From positions 1-5,267 of the forward strand of contig DCMG01000036.1 of the NCBI GenBank assembly GCA_002321335.1: a DNA stretch of 5,267 bases, written 5' to 3'. This DNA comes from Bacteroidales bacterium UBA1628. Lineage in GTDB: Bacteria > Bacteroidota > Bacteroidia > Bacteroidales > UBA932. The position numbers and the translations under genes were made by a program. Under the pieces are notes generated by a model, which was not told where the DNA came from, ran no database searches, and was given only the letters and a program-made list of their open reading frames with translations. The stretch's first letter is position 1; every line of letters begins with the position of its first letter. Below, one piece after another: positions 1-5,267 of this stretch.

Positions 1-374
1 TGTTCGCCATATTCTTCACCGACGGAATCCTGAGCATTCCGGCCATCATCGGCTTCATCTCGCTGTTCGGCATCGCGACCCGCAACGGTATGCTGCTTAT
101 CGATCGCTACAACGTGCTTACATCGCAGGGACATTCGCGTGAGGAAGCCGTGATGATCGGCTCACTGGACCGGTTGAATCCGATCCTTATGACCGCCATC
201 ACTTCCGCCCTCGCCCTGCTTCCATTGGCTCTTGGAGGCGACCTGCCGGGCAATGAAATCCAGTCTCCTATGGCCAAGGTGATCCTCGGAGGGCTCTTCT
301 CCTCCACACTGCTGAACGGATTTGTCGTGCCGGTGATTTATCTTGTCAACTCTAAGTCCAAGAGAGAGGGTTAA
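1..374 (+). CDS. CusA/CzcA-type heavy-metal RND efflux pump, C-terminal end (5' truncated)
   Basis: This is the last 123 codons of an inner-membrane RND transporter, read from base 3 and ending at TAA 372-374; the start lies outside the window. Members of the CusA/CzcA (HME-RND) family are proton-driven pumps of about 1,000 or more residues that export metal ions or other toxic compounds through an adaptor and an outer-membrane factor. The segment GIATRNGMLLIDRYN matches the conserved end of this family, where the usual form is like GIAVRNGILL. It is followed by the family-typical RLNPILMTA and a Gly-Gly-Leu segment before the last helix (VILGGLFSSTLLNGF). Three hydrophobic stretches are visible: IPAIIGFISLFGI, ILMTAITSALALLPLAL and FSSTLLNGFVVPVIYLV. 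The protein ends in the basic tail NSKSKREG. The outer-membrane factor gene follows 89 bp downstream on the same strand, so the two are probably co-transcribed. Substrate (Cu/Ag, Co/Zn/Cd or organic) cannot be told from this fragment. Family assignment is firm; the name is left open. Confidence 0.93.
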   Translation, partial: FAIFFTDGILSIPAIIGFISLFGIATRNGMLLIDRYNVLTSQGHSREEAVMIGSLDRLNPILMTAITSALALLPLALGGDLPGNEIQSPMAKVILGGLFSSTLLNGFVVPVIYLVNSKSKREG

Positions 375-379
375 TGATA

Positions 380-438
380 GGTCACTTCGACAAGCTCAGT
401 GACCGCAAGCGATGGCTGCTGAGCCTGCCGAAGCACCG
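380..438. repeat. Inverted pair of REP-like palindromes (REPIN/BIME-like) between the RND and TolC genes
   Basis: Two opposed copies of a short palindromic repeat fill most of the 89-bp gap. Copy A (380-404) has arms GGTCACT and AGTGACC, a perfect 7-bp stem, around TCGACAAGCTC. Copy B (414-437) is in the opposite orientation: TGAGCCTGCCGAA at 420-432 is the reverse complement of a variant of copy A's core TTCGACAAGCTCA (386-398). Its stem is GGTGCT/AGCACC with one bulged C at 416. A and B can also pair with each other to make one long imperfect hairpin. The same family recurs at 2916-2981. Similar sequences are widespread as dispersed repeats in bacterial genomes (general knowledge, not searched here). 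Placed between co-oriented pump genes, the element could alter mRNA stability or the ratio of the two proteins; that is inference. It carries no T tract, so it is not a standard terminator. Confidence 0.8.
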
Positions 439-463
439 AAGAATTGAAGCGACTAAAAATATA

Positions 464-1666
464 ATGAATATGAAATATTTGAATATAACGAAATTATCAT
501 CGGCCATCTGCCTTTGTGCTGTGGCAACGTTCTCGGTCTCAGCGCAGACCGCCACCGAGACCATCCTCCGCCAGATCGAGGCGAACAACCCTCAACTGAA
601 AGCCGCGGCCTCCGAAGCGGATGCCGAAAAGATTGAGAACCGTTCCGGTGCTCTGTTGGAGAACCCGGAATTCGAGTTCAACTACCTGTGGGGCGCTGAC
701 GGAATCGGGAACAGACGAGATTTCCGTGTCACTCAGGCGTTCGATGTGGCGACTCTGACCGGAATGAAATCCAGACAGGTTGCCGGTCAGAACGAGATGT
801 CCGCCCTGAAGTACAAGTCTGAACGGCTCAACGTGCTTCTTGAGGCCAAGCAAGCCTGCATAGACCTCATCTACTACAACGCCCTGAAGGCCGAGCTCTC
901 AACCCATCTCGAACAAGCCCAGACTCTTGTCTCCTCCTTCGAAAAAAGGCTGAAAGCCGGTGGAGCCAACGTGCTCGACCTCAACAAGGCCAAGGTTCAC
1001 CTTACCGCCGTCCGTGGGCAAATCTCACAGGTAGAGGTTGAGCGTCAGACACTTCTGGCGGTTCTCAAAAGTCTGAACGGAGGACTGGACATCATTCTTG
1101 ACGATTGTGTTTACGATCTTTCGGACAATCTTCCCGCCGACTTCGAGTCATGGTACGAGTCCACCTCGCAGAAGAACCCTGTCCTGCAATATGTCCGCCA
1201 AGAGGTCAGCGTTGGACACAAGCAGTTGTCGATAGACAAGACCGCCTGGGTGCCGGAACTGACCGTCGGCTATATGAGCGAGCTCACGACAGCCGACAAG
1301 TTCCGTGGCGTGACCGTGGGCGTGAATATTCCTCTGTGGAGCAACGCCAACAAGGTCAAGCAGTCCAAGGCCCGAATCGCAGCCGCAGAATCCCGCAAGA
1401 CAGCCGCAGAACAGCAGTTCTATTTCGACCTTCTGGCCCAGTACAACCGCGCCGCAAGTCTCAAAGCCAACTCCGAACTGATGCGCTCCTCCCTTAGCGA
1501 GACCGACAGCCGCGACTACCTGCTGACAGCCCAGTCCCGAGGCGAGATCTCGATGATTGAATATCTCGTCGAGACCGACCAGTACTACGAAGCCCTGGAG
1601 CAGACCCTCTCTGCCGAACGCGATTACCATCAGGCACTCGCCAAGTTGAATGCCGTGGAGTTATAG
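464..1666 (+). CDS. TolC/CusC-like outer-membrane efflux factor
   Basis: This 400-residue protein is predicted to form the outer-membrane exit duct of the tripartite pump with the upstream RND transporter. The N-terminus is a signal peptide: K4 and K10, a hydrophobic core (LSSAICLCAVATF) and a likely cleavage site after SVSA27, before Q28. No lipobox is seen (the residue before C16 is Ile), so lipidation is unlikely. The mature part opens with a TolC-like ILRQIEANNPQLKAAASEAD helix, then NPEFEFNY, long alpha-helical stretches rich in Ala, Glu, Lys and Gln, and a second repeat-like half with ELTVGYMSELTT and GVTVGVNIPLWS followed by KARIAAAESRK. This is the usual OEP repeat pattern. The frame is open upstream to an ATG at 374 that overlaps the RND stop, but that start would add 30 residues encoded by the REP pair and bury the signal peptide. 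The starts at 464 or 470 are therefore preferred; choosing between them is a guess. No Shine-Dalgarno is visible, as is common in Bacteroidota. The adaptor gene is probably upstream of the window. Confidence 0.92.
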   Translation: MNMKYLNITKLSSAICLCAVATFSVSAQTATETILRQIEANNPQLKAAASEADAEKIENRSGALLENPEFEFNYLWGADGIGNRRDFRVTQAFDVATLTGMKSRQVAGQNEMSALKYKSERLNVLLEAKQACIDLIYYNALKAELSTHLEQAQTLVSSFEKRLKAGGANVLDLNKAKVHLTAVRGQISQVEVERQTLLAVLKSLNGGLDIILDDCVYDLSDNLPADFESWYESTSQKNPVLQYVRQEVSVGHKQLSIDKTAWVPELTVGYMSELTTADKFRGVTVGVNIPLWSNANKVKQSKARIAAAESRKTAAEQQFYFDLLAQYNRAASLKANSELMRSSLSETDSRDYLLTAQSRGEISMIEYLVETDQYYEALEQTLSAERDYHQALAKLNAVEL

Positions 1667-1683
1667 GCCAGACTAATCAGTTT

Positions 1684-1720
1684 GTTTCGGGTGCAAAAGA
1701 ATCTGTTCTGCACCCGAAAC
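1684..1720. repeat. Upstream member of a twin 37-bp hairpin repeat
   Basis: A perfect 12-bp inverted repeat: GTTTCGGGTGCA at 1684-1695 pairs with TGCACCCGAAAC at 1709-1720 around a 13-nt loop. It begins 17 bp after the stop of the TolC-like gene. The following bases on the plus strand are TCATAAAAAAC, so there is no U tract for a standard intrinsic terminator of the efflux operon. It could still stabilise the 3' end of that mRNA. It is nearly identical to the hairpin at 1735-1771: same arm length, same 13-nt loop length and one compensated base-pair change. Confidence 0.8.
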
Positions 1721-1724
1721 TCAT

Positions 1725-1774
1725 AAAAAACAATGTATCGGGTGCAAGAAGATGGTTCCTGCACCCGATACATT
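1725..1774 (-). terminator. Probable intrinsic terminator of ridA (downstream member of the twin hairpins)
   Basis: A perfect 15-bp inverted repeat: AATGTATCGGGTGCA at 1732-1746 pairs with TGCACCCGATACATT at 1760-1774 around a 13-nt loop. Inside the loop GAA 1748-1750 can add three pairs with TTC 1756-1758. Read on the minus strand the hairpin starts 25 nt after the ridA stop and is followed at once by GTTTTTT (complement of the A-run 1725-1730), which is the hairpin plus U-tract layout of an intrinsic terminator. On the plus strand the bases after the hairpin (ATAATGG) do not form a U tract, so it appears to be directional. Confidence 0.72.
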
Positions 1775-1799
1775 ATAATGGACACTACCTATAATTCTG

Positions 1800-2177
1800 T
1801 TACTCAGCGGCAGCAATGCACTCGATCTCGACGAGGGCTCCTTTAGGGAGAGTCTTGACGGCGAAGGCGCAGCGGGCTGGGAACGGAGCCTTGAAGAACT
1901 CGGAATAGATCCCGTTCATCGCGGCGAAATCATTCATGTCAGCGAGAAAGACCGTGGTCTTCAGGACTTTGTTAAGATCGGAGCCTGCCTGCTCAAGAAT
2001 GACCTTGAGGTTGGTAAGGGACTGGCGGGTCTGTGCCTCGACTCCCCCTTCAGGGAACGCGCCGGTCTCAGGGTTGATCGGCAACTGGCCGGAAACGAAG
2101 ATGAAACCGTTATGCTCAATGGCCTGACTGTAAGGGCCTATTGCGGCTGGAGCCTTTTCTGTGCTAATCTGTCTCAT
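1800..2177 (-). CDS. ridA: RidA family reactive intermediate/imine deaminase
   Basis: This 125-residue protein has full family length. RidA (YjgF/YER057c/UK114) proteins are cytosolic trimers that hydrolyse reactive enamine/imine intermediates such as 2-aminoacrylate, made by PLP-dependent dehydratases, to the keto acid and ammonia. Visible family marks are IGPYSQA at 13-19, FVSGQLP at 27-33, the NLKVILEQAGSDL helix at 56-68, VFLADMNDFAAMN at 76-88, PARCAFAV at 100-107 and LPKGALVEIECIA at 110-122. The arginine that binds the substrate carboxylate in E. coli RidA (R105) corresponds to R102. E117 aligns with the E. coli E120 position and Y16 with Y17, so an active RidA-type (not merely YjgF-like) member is likely. 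The start at 2177 gives a normal N-terminus, MRQISTEKAPAAIGPYSQA. The gene is transcribed against the TolC-like gene and divergently from the YqeY-domain gene, and so has its own promoter and terminator. Confidence 0.96.
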   Translation of the reverse strand: MRQISTEKAPAAIGPYSQAIEHNGFIFVSGQLPINPETGAFPEGGVEAQTRQSLTNLKVILEQAGSDLNKVLKTTVFLADMNDFAAMNGIYSEFFKAPFPARCAFAVKTLPKGALVEIECIAAAE

Positions 2178-2187
2178 AAAATCAAAT

Positions 2188-2208
2188 TTTTGTCAAATTT
2201 AGACAAAA
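2188..2208. promoter_or_regulatory. Dyad TTTTGTC-N7-GACAAAA overlapping the ridA promoter (possible operator)
   Basis: A perfect 7-bp inverted repeat (2188-2194 and 2202-2208) with a 7-bp AAATTTA spacer lies in the divergent region, 11 bp upstream of the ridA start. It covers the candidate -7 box of ridA. The 14-bp centre-to-centre arm distance and AT-rich spacer are of the kind bound by dimeric repressors. No regulator gene is in the window and the region is AT-rich, so chance is possible. Confidence 0.35.
2194..2201 (-). promoter_or_regulatory. Candidate Bacteroidales -7 box for ridA
   Basis: The minus strand reads TAAATTTG, an exact match to the Bacteroidales sigma-ABfr -7 consensus TAnnTTTG, 17 bp before the ridA ATG. 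I see no TTTG at the expected -33 spacing, and the implied leader would be only about 10 nt, so support rests on one box and its position. Confidence 0.4.
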
Positions 2209-2237
2209 TAACTGACGATATTAAGAGGTTAAATGTG

Positions 2238-2245
2238 TAAATTTG
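2238..2245 (+). promoter_or_regulatory. Candidate Bacteroidales -7 box for the YqeY-domain gene
   Basis: TAAATTTG is an exact TAnnTTTG match on the plus strand, 29 bp before the ATG at 2275. It lies inside what would be coding sequence if translation began at the in-frame ATG 2233, so it supports the later start. No clear -33 TTTG is seen upstream. Confidence 0.45.
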
Positions 2246-2274
2246 TAGAACGAACAATAAAAACACATTTTACG

Positions 2275-2724
2275 ATGGCACTCGAACAGCAGATCCAGAA
2301 GGACATAATGGAGGCTATGAAGGCTCACGATGAGTCTCGCCTCAACGCGACAAGAAGCATCAAGTCAGAGATTCTTCTCGCCAAGACATCAGGAGCGGAA
2401 CACGAACTCTCCGACGCTGACGTTCTGAAAATCATCCAGAAACTCGTCAAGCAGCGCAAGGAATCAGCGGAACTCTACACCCAGGGTAACAGACCGGAAC
2501 TCGCAGAGAAAGAGCTTGCTGAGATGAAGGTGATGGAAACCTACCTGCCGAAGGCGCTTTCCGAGGATGAGGTCAGGAGTATTCTTAAAGGGATTGTCGC
2601 TGAGGTTGGCGCCACAAGCCCTAAGGACATGGGCAAGGTTATGGGTGCGGCCACAAAGAAGCTGGCTGGACAGGCTGATGGCAAGTTGATCTCGACCATT
2701 GTCAAGGAACTGCTCGCGCAATAG
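2275..2724 (+). CDS. GatB/YqeY domain-containing protein
   Basis: This 149-residue soluble protein is the usual length for the stand-alone YqeY family, whose domain is also found at the C-terminus of the GatB subunit of tRNA-dependent amidotransferase, where it contacts tRNA. The role of stand-alone members is not well established. The sequence is almost wholly helical: an N-terminal region IQKDIMEAMKAHDESRLNATRSIKSEI, then KIIQKLVKQRKESAELYTQGNRPELAEKE (positions about 49-77), EMKVMETYLPKALSEDEV (about 80-97), and a C-terminal tail domain SPKDMGKVMGAATKKLAGQADGK ending in the ELLAQ helix. The LPK and DMGKVMG motifs are characteristic. An in-frame ATG at 2233 would add 14 residues (MCKFVERTIKTHFT) that do not fit the family and would overlap the promoter box at 2238-2245; family members begin close to a MALEQQIQ-like sequence, so 2275 is chosen. 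The gene runs divergently from ridA and is probably monocistronic. Confidence 0.94.
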   Translation: MALEQQIQKDIMEAMKAHDESRLNATRSIKSEILLAKTSGAEHELSDADVLKIIQKLVKQRKESAELYTQGNRPELAEKELAEMKVMETYLPKALSEDEVRSILKGIVAEVGATSPKDMGKVMGAATKKLAGQADGKLISTIVKELLAQ

Positions 2725-2730
2725 TCACCA

Positions 2731-2738
2731 TATTTTTG
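2731..2738 (+). promoter_or_regulatory. Candidate Bacteroidales -7 box for the GH106-like gene
   Basis: TATTTTTG matches TAnnTTTG in the 105-bp gap before the glycosidase gene, 91 bp before its ATG. The implied leader of about 85 nt is long but ordinary. No -33 TTTG is visible, since that position falls in the end of the YqeY-domain gene. No convincing terminator for that upstream gene is seen in the gap, so read-through into the glycosidase gene is possible. Confidence 0.33.
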
Positions 2739-2829
2739 AATAATCATCATATAGGAATATGTCCGGGCAACGATGCCAAGGCGGATTTCCTCTGAAAAAT
2801 ATTCATAAAGAGTAATTACAACAGCATCT

Positions 2830-5267
2830 ATGATCAAAGAATCACGGAATATCGCTGCTGCTTTAGCCGCGCTGACATTGTCGGTCGCGGCTTTTGCGCA
2901 TAGTGAAGGGAATATGGTCGCTGAGCCTGTCGAAGCGGCCAAATGTGTTACCGGTGCTTCGACAAGCTCAGCGACCGGTAAGGATCTCTATAAGGAATTC
3001 CAGAACCCACCGAAATCTGCCAGACCGAGGGTGTGGTGGCACTGGATGAACGGCAACATCACCAAGGACGGCATCCGGAAGGATCTTCTTTGGATGCAGA
3101 AGACCGGAATCGTGGGATTTCACAATTTCGACGCCGGACTGGAGACTCCGCAGATTGTGGCCAAGAGGCTCATCTACATGACTCCGGAATGGAAGGACGC
3201 GTTCAGATACGCGATCAACCTTGCCGACAGCCTTGACATGGAGATGACAATCGCTAGCTCTCCCGGCTGGAGCGAGACAGGTGGACCTTGGGTTAAGGAC
3301 GAGGACGCAATGAAGAAACTCGTCTGGAGACAGGTCGAAGTCGAGGGCGGCAAACCCCTAAGCCTTAAACTCCCGGAAGGATTTGCCGTGACCGGCCCGT
3401 TCCAGGACTTCTGCGAGTCGTTCGACGGCATCTCACAGGTGTTCCTGAAGAAAAAGTTCTACAAGGACATAGCCGTGGTCGGAGTAAAACTCAGCGAATC
3501 AGACATCAACCTCAGGAACCTTAAACCGACCATCACAACAAGCGGATGCAATGTCAGCGGAGAGGAAATCCTTGACCACATAACGGGCGACAGCGTCGGA
3601 GATTACCTTGACATCACGGCGGACAAGGATGGTAAGTGCTGGATCCAGTACGAGTTCACCGATCCGCAGACCATCAAGTCCGTGGTTGTCTCGGAACTCA
3701 GGAAAGACGCGGGGCAATATTCACACACCAAAGAGCTGCTTTACAGCAACGATGGTGTCCACTTCAAGGCCATCCCGCTTTCCTATCAGGCCGCTGCGCA
3801 AAGAACCTACGCCATTCCGGCCACCACCGCCAAGTACTTCAGATTCAACCTCAGGGACAATGGAGGCAAGAAGGATTGCGCATTCGGAATATCGCAGTTC
3901 GCCCTCTCTACTGTTACAAGAATCCAGCTCGCCGGAGACAAGGCCGGCAACAGTTTCTACCGCCTTCTCTGGATGGAGGACACGCCTCACAGCACCGAAG
4001 CGGCAAGACTGGAAGATGTCGTGGACCTTACACCTTACGTCAAGGACGGTGTCCTAGGCTGGAACGCACCGGAAGGCAATTGGAGAATATTCCGCTTCGG
4101 CTACAGCCTGACCGGCAAGACCAACCACCCGGCCTCTCCGGAAGCCACGGGGCTTGAGGTTGACAAACTCGACCCGAAAGCCATCACTGAATATTTCAAC
4201 AACTACCTCCAGACCTACGTCGATGCCTCCGGCGGAAAACTCGGCAAGGGCGGAATTGAATATCTCCTCACAGACAGCTACGAGGCCGGAGCGCAGACAT
4301 GGACCGGGAATATGTTCGCAGAGTTCAAGACCAGAATAGGCTACGACCTTCTCAAATGGATGCCTGCTCTGACTGGAATGGTACTGAACAGTACCGAAGA
4401 GACCGAGCGTTTCCTCTTCGACTGGAGAAGGGCCATCGGAGACATGATTGCTGAATATCACTACGACCTCCAGAACGAGATTCTCAAGCCTTATGGCATG
4501 AAGCGCTACACTGAGAGCCATGAGAACTACCGCGCCAATCTTTCTGACGGAATGGACTGCAAGCGGTACGCCGAGATCCCTATGTCAGCGTTCTGGATGG
4601 ACTACAAGAAGGGCAACATATTCAATCCACGCTTCGAGGCTGACGTGCGTGAATCCGCCTCCGTGGCACACATTTACGGTCAGAACATCGCCGCGGCGGA
4701 GTCATTCACTTCCGATGGCTACAGGGATGGGGCTTGGGTCTTCTCCCCTGCTGTCCTCAAGCCAACGGCAGACGCTGCGATGGCAGCAGGACTGAACCGA
4801 TTCGTAATCCACACCTCCCCTCACCAACCGGTTGACGACAAGGTGCCCGGACTTGGACTCGGAAAGTACGGACAGTGGTTCGACCGCCATCAGACTTGGG
4901 CTGATCAGGCCCGCAGCTGGACCGACTACCTGTCGCGCAGTTGTCACCTTCTTCAGCAAGGGCGTTTCGTGGCCGATGTCGCCTACTACTACGGTGAGGA
5001 CAACAATGCCACCGGCATCATGCTCAAGAAGGTTCCGGCCCTTCCTTACGGCTACAACTACGACTATTTCAGCCCGTCAGTGATCCGTGATCTGGCCAAG
5101 GCCGACAACGGAGAGCTGACCGTGCCGAGCGGAATGAGGTACAAAGTCCTGATGCTCGATGCTAACGTCAAGCACATGTCGATCGACATCCTGCGCAAGA
5201 TCAAGGAGTTCGCAGACGCCGGAATCACCATCTGCGGAGCCAAGCCTTCCAAACTCGCCAGCAACAC
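2830..5267 (+). CDS. Secreted GH106-like glycoside hydrolase (alpha-L-rhamnosidase family), 3' truncated
   Basis: The frame is open from ATG 2830 to the window edge (812 codons plus 2 bases, no stop). Relatives of this type are roughly 1,000-1,100 residues, so the C-terminal part is missing. Residues 1-23 are a signal peptide (K3, R6, core IAAALAALTLSVAAFA, likely cut after A23), with no lipobox; the enzyme should reach the periplasm or surface. The mature start carries the GH106-typical ARPRVWWHWMNGNITKDGI (64-82), GIVGFHNFDAG and SSPGWSETGGPWV. Residues about 240-355 look like an inserted beta-sandwich (SVVVSELRKDAGQYSHTKEL, AKYFRFNLR). The catalytic region shows LTDSYEAGAQTWT (E485), RYTESHENY (E562, E565), AAAESFTS (E624) and FVIHTSPHQP; these glutamates are catalytic or calcium-binding candidates, but I cannot assign them individually. 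GH106 enzymes release alpha-L-rhamnose, for example from pectin rhamnogalacturonan-II. No SusC/SusD or other carbohydrate gene is in view. Residues 29-51 are encoded by a REP-like repeat pair. Confidence 0.9.
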   Translation, partial: MIKESRNIAAALAALTLSVAAFAHSEGNMVAEPVEAAKCVTGASTSSATGKDLYKEFQNPPKSARPRVWWHWMNGNITKDGIRKDLLWMQKTGIVGFHNFDAGLETPQIVAKRLIYMTPEWKDAFRYAINLADSLDMEMTIASSPGWSETGGPWVKDEDAMKKLVWRQVEVEGGKPLSLKLPEGFAVTGPFQDFCESFDGISQVFLKKKFYKDIAVVGVKLSESDINLRNLKPTITTSGCNVSGEEILDHITGDSVGDYLDITADKDGKCWIQYEFTDPQTIKSVVVSELRKDAGQYSHTKELLYSNDGVHFKAIPLSYQAAAQRTYAIPATTAKYFRFNLRDNGGKKDCAFGISQFALSTVTRIQLAGDKAGNSFYRLLWMEDTPHSTEAARLEDVVDLTPYVKDGVLGWNAPEGNWRIFRFGYSLTGKTNHPASPEATGLEVDKLDPKAITEYFNNYLQTYVDASGGKLGKGGIEYLLTDSYEAGAQTWTGNMFAEFKTRIGYDLLKWMPALTGMVLNSTEETERFLFDWRRAIGDMIAEYHYDLQNEILKPYGMKRYTESHENYRANLSDGMDCKRYAEIPMSAFWMDYKKGNIFNPRFEADVRESASVAHIYGQNIAAAESFTSDGYRDGAWVFSPAVLKPTADAAMAAGLNRFVIHTSPHQPVDDKVPGLGLGKYGQWFDRHQTWADQARSWTDYLSRSCHLLQQGRFVADVAYYYGEDNNATGIMLKKVPALPYGYNYDYFSPSVIRDLAKADNGELTVPSGMRYKVLMLDANVKHMSIDILRKIKEFADAGITICGAKPSKLASN
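2916..2981. repeat. REP-like palindrome pair inside the glycosidase reading frame
   Basis: Two opposed copies of the same family as 380-438. Copy C (2916-2940) has arms GGTCGCT and AGCGGCC (7 bp, one G-T pair) around GAGCCTGTCGA; its core TGAGCCTGTCGAA is at 2922-2934. Copy D has the opposite core TTCGACAAGCTCA at 2958-2970. Its stem is GCT/AGC extended by TTACCGGT at 2948-2955 pairing with ACCGGTAA at 2974-2981, with G2973 bulged, giving 11 bp in total. The order is reversed relative to the first pair (reverse copy first). The pair keeps the frame open and is translated as VAEPVEAA-KCVT-GASTSSAT-GK, directly after the signal peptide. That stretch does not resemble any enzyme domain and probably acts only as a linker. 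Confidence 0.82.

Noticed and set aside
374..463. Upstream in-frame ATG at 374 as the start of the TolC-like protein, overlapping the RND stop as TAATG
   Set aside because: It would add 30 residues encoded by the REP-like pair in front of a clear signal peptide, leaving the signal internal. Translational coupling through this overlap is possible but not needed.
1148..1630. 160-codon open frame on the minus strand inside the TolC-like gene
   Set aside because: It is a by-product of the G+C-rich codon use of the real gene opposite; the translation shows no recognisable domain and has no promoter or neighbour support.
1684..1774. Twin hairpins as an intrinsic terminator for the plus-strand efflux operon
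   Set aside because: Neither hairpin is followed by a U tract on the plus strand; only the minus-strand reading of the second one is.
2233..2274. ATG at 2233 as the start of the YqeY-domain protein
   Set aside because: The 14 extra residues do not fit the family, and a TAnnTTTG promoter box lies within them.
2729..2777. Weak inverted repeats after the YqeY-domain gene (CATATT/AATATG; GGCA/TGCC with 4-nt loop) as a terminator
   Set aside because: Stems are only 4-6 bp, AT-rich or very short, and lack a U tract; expected by chance.
2541..2942. 133-codon minus-strand frame spanning the gap before the glycosidase gene
   Set aside because: It overlaps two real genes and the promoter region, and no family is recognisable.
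380..2981. CRISPR-like array from the repeated TTCGACAAGCTCA motif
   Set aside because: Only two opposed pairs about 2.5 kb apart, with no regular spacing of direct repeats and no cas genes.
3636..4157. Long alternative open frames on both strands within the glycosidase gene, including 173 codons at 3636-4157 and 155 codons at 4054-4521 minus
   Set aside because: Their translations are rich in Arg, Pro and Ser and domain-free, while the frame from 2830 is open throughout and gives a coherent GH106-like protein.

Overview
The window looks like a chromosomal piece of a Bacteroidales (gut-type Bacteroidota) bacterium. Three observations support this. The proteins resemble families typical of that order (CusA/CzcA-type RND pump, TolC-like factor, GH106 glycoside hydrolase). 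Exact TAnnTTTG promoter -7 boxes lie in AT-rich gaps. Classical Shine-Dalgarno sequences are absent before the starts. The genus cannot be fixed from this sequence; the coding DNA is moderately G+C-rich, which argues against a very AT-rich lineage.

Layout: (1) 1-374, the 3' end of a heavy-metal-type RND efflux pump gene (+). (2) 375-463, a short gap filled by an inverted pair of REP-like hairpins. (3) 464-1666, a TolC/CusC-like outer-membrane factor (+), which with the RND gene forms part of a tripartite efflux operon; the periplasmic adaptor is not in the window. (4) 1667-1799, a convergent intergenic region with two near-identical 37-bp hairpins, the second with a T tract on the minus strand and so a probable ridA terminator. 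(5) 1800-2177, ridA (-), an enamine/imine deaminase. (6) 2178-2274, a divergent AT-rich promoter region with a -7 box on each strand and a dyad overlapping the ridA box. (7) 2275-2724, a GatB/YqeY-domain protein (+). (8) 2725-2829, a gap with one further candidate promoter. (9) 2830 to the window end, a secreted GH106-like (alpha-L-rhamnosidase family) glycoside hydrolase (+), open for 812 codons and cut by the window edge.

The genes belong to unrelated jobs: efflux, metabolite damage control, a tRNA-amidotransferase-like domain protein and plant or host glycan degradation. The most interesting signal is non-coding. A REP-like palindrome family with core TTCGACAAGCTCA occurs as an opposed pair at two sites: once between the efflux genes, and once inside the reading frame of the glycosidase, where it encodes the linker between signal peptide and mature enzyme. 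The stems show base-pair-preserving changes between copies. The twin hairpins at 1684-1774 also differ by a compensatory base pair. I see no CRISPR array, RNA gene, insertion sequence or clear new multi-gene system here.
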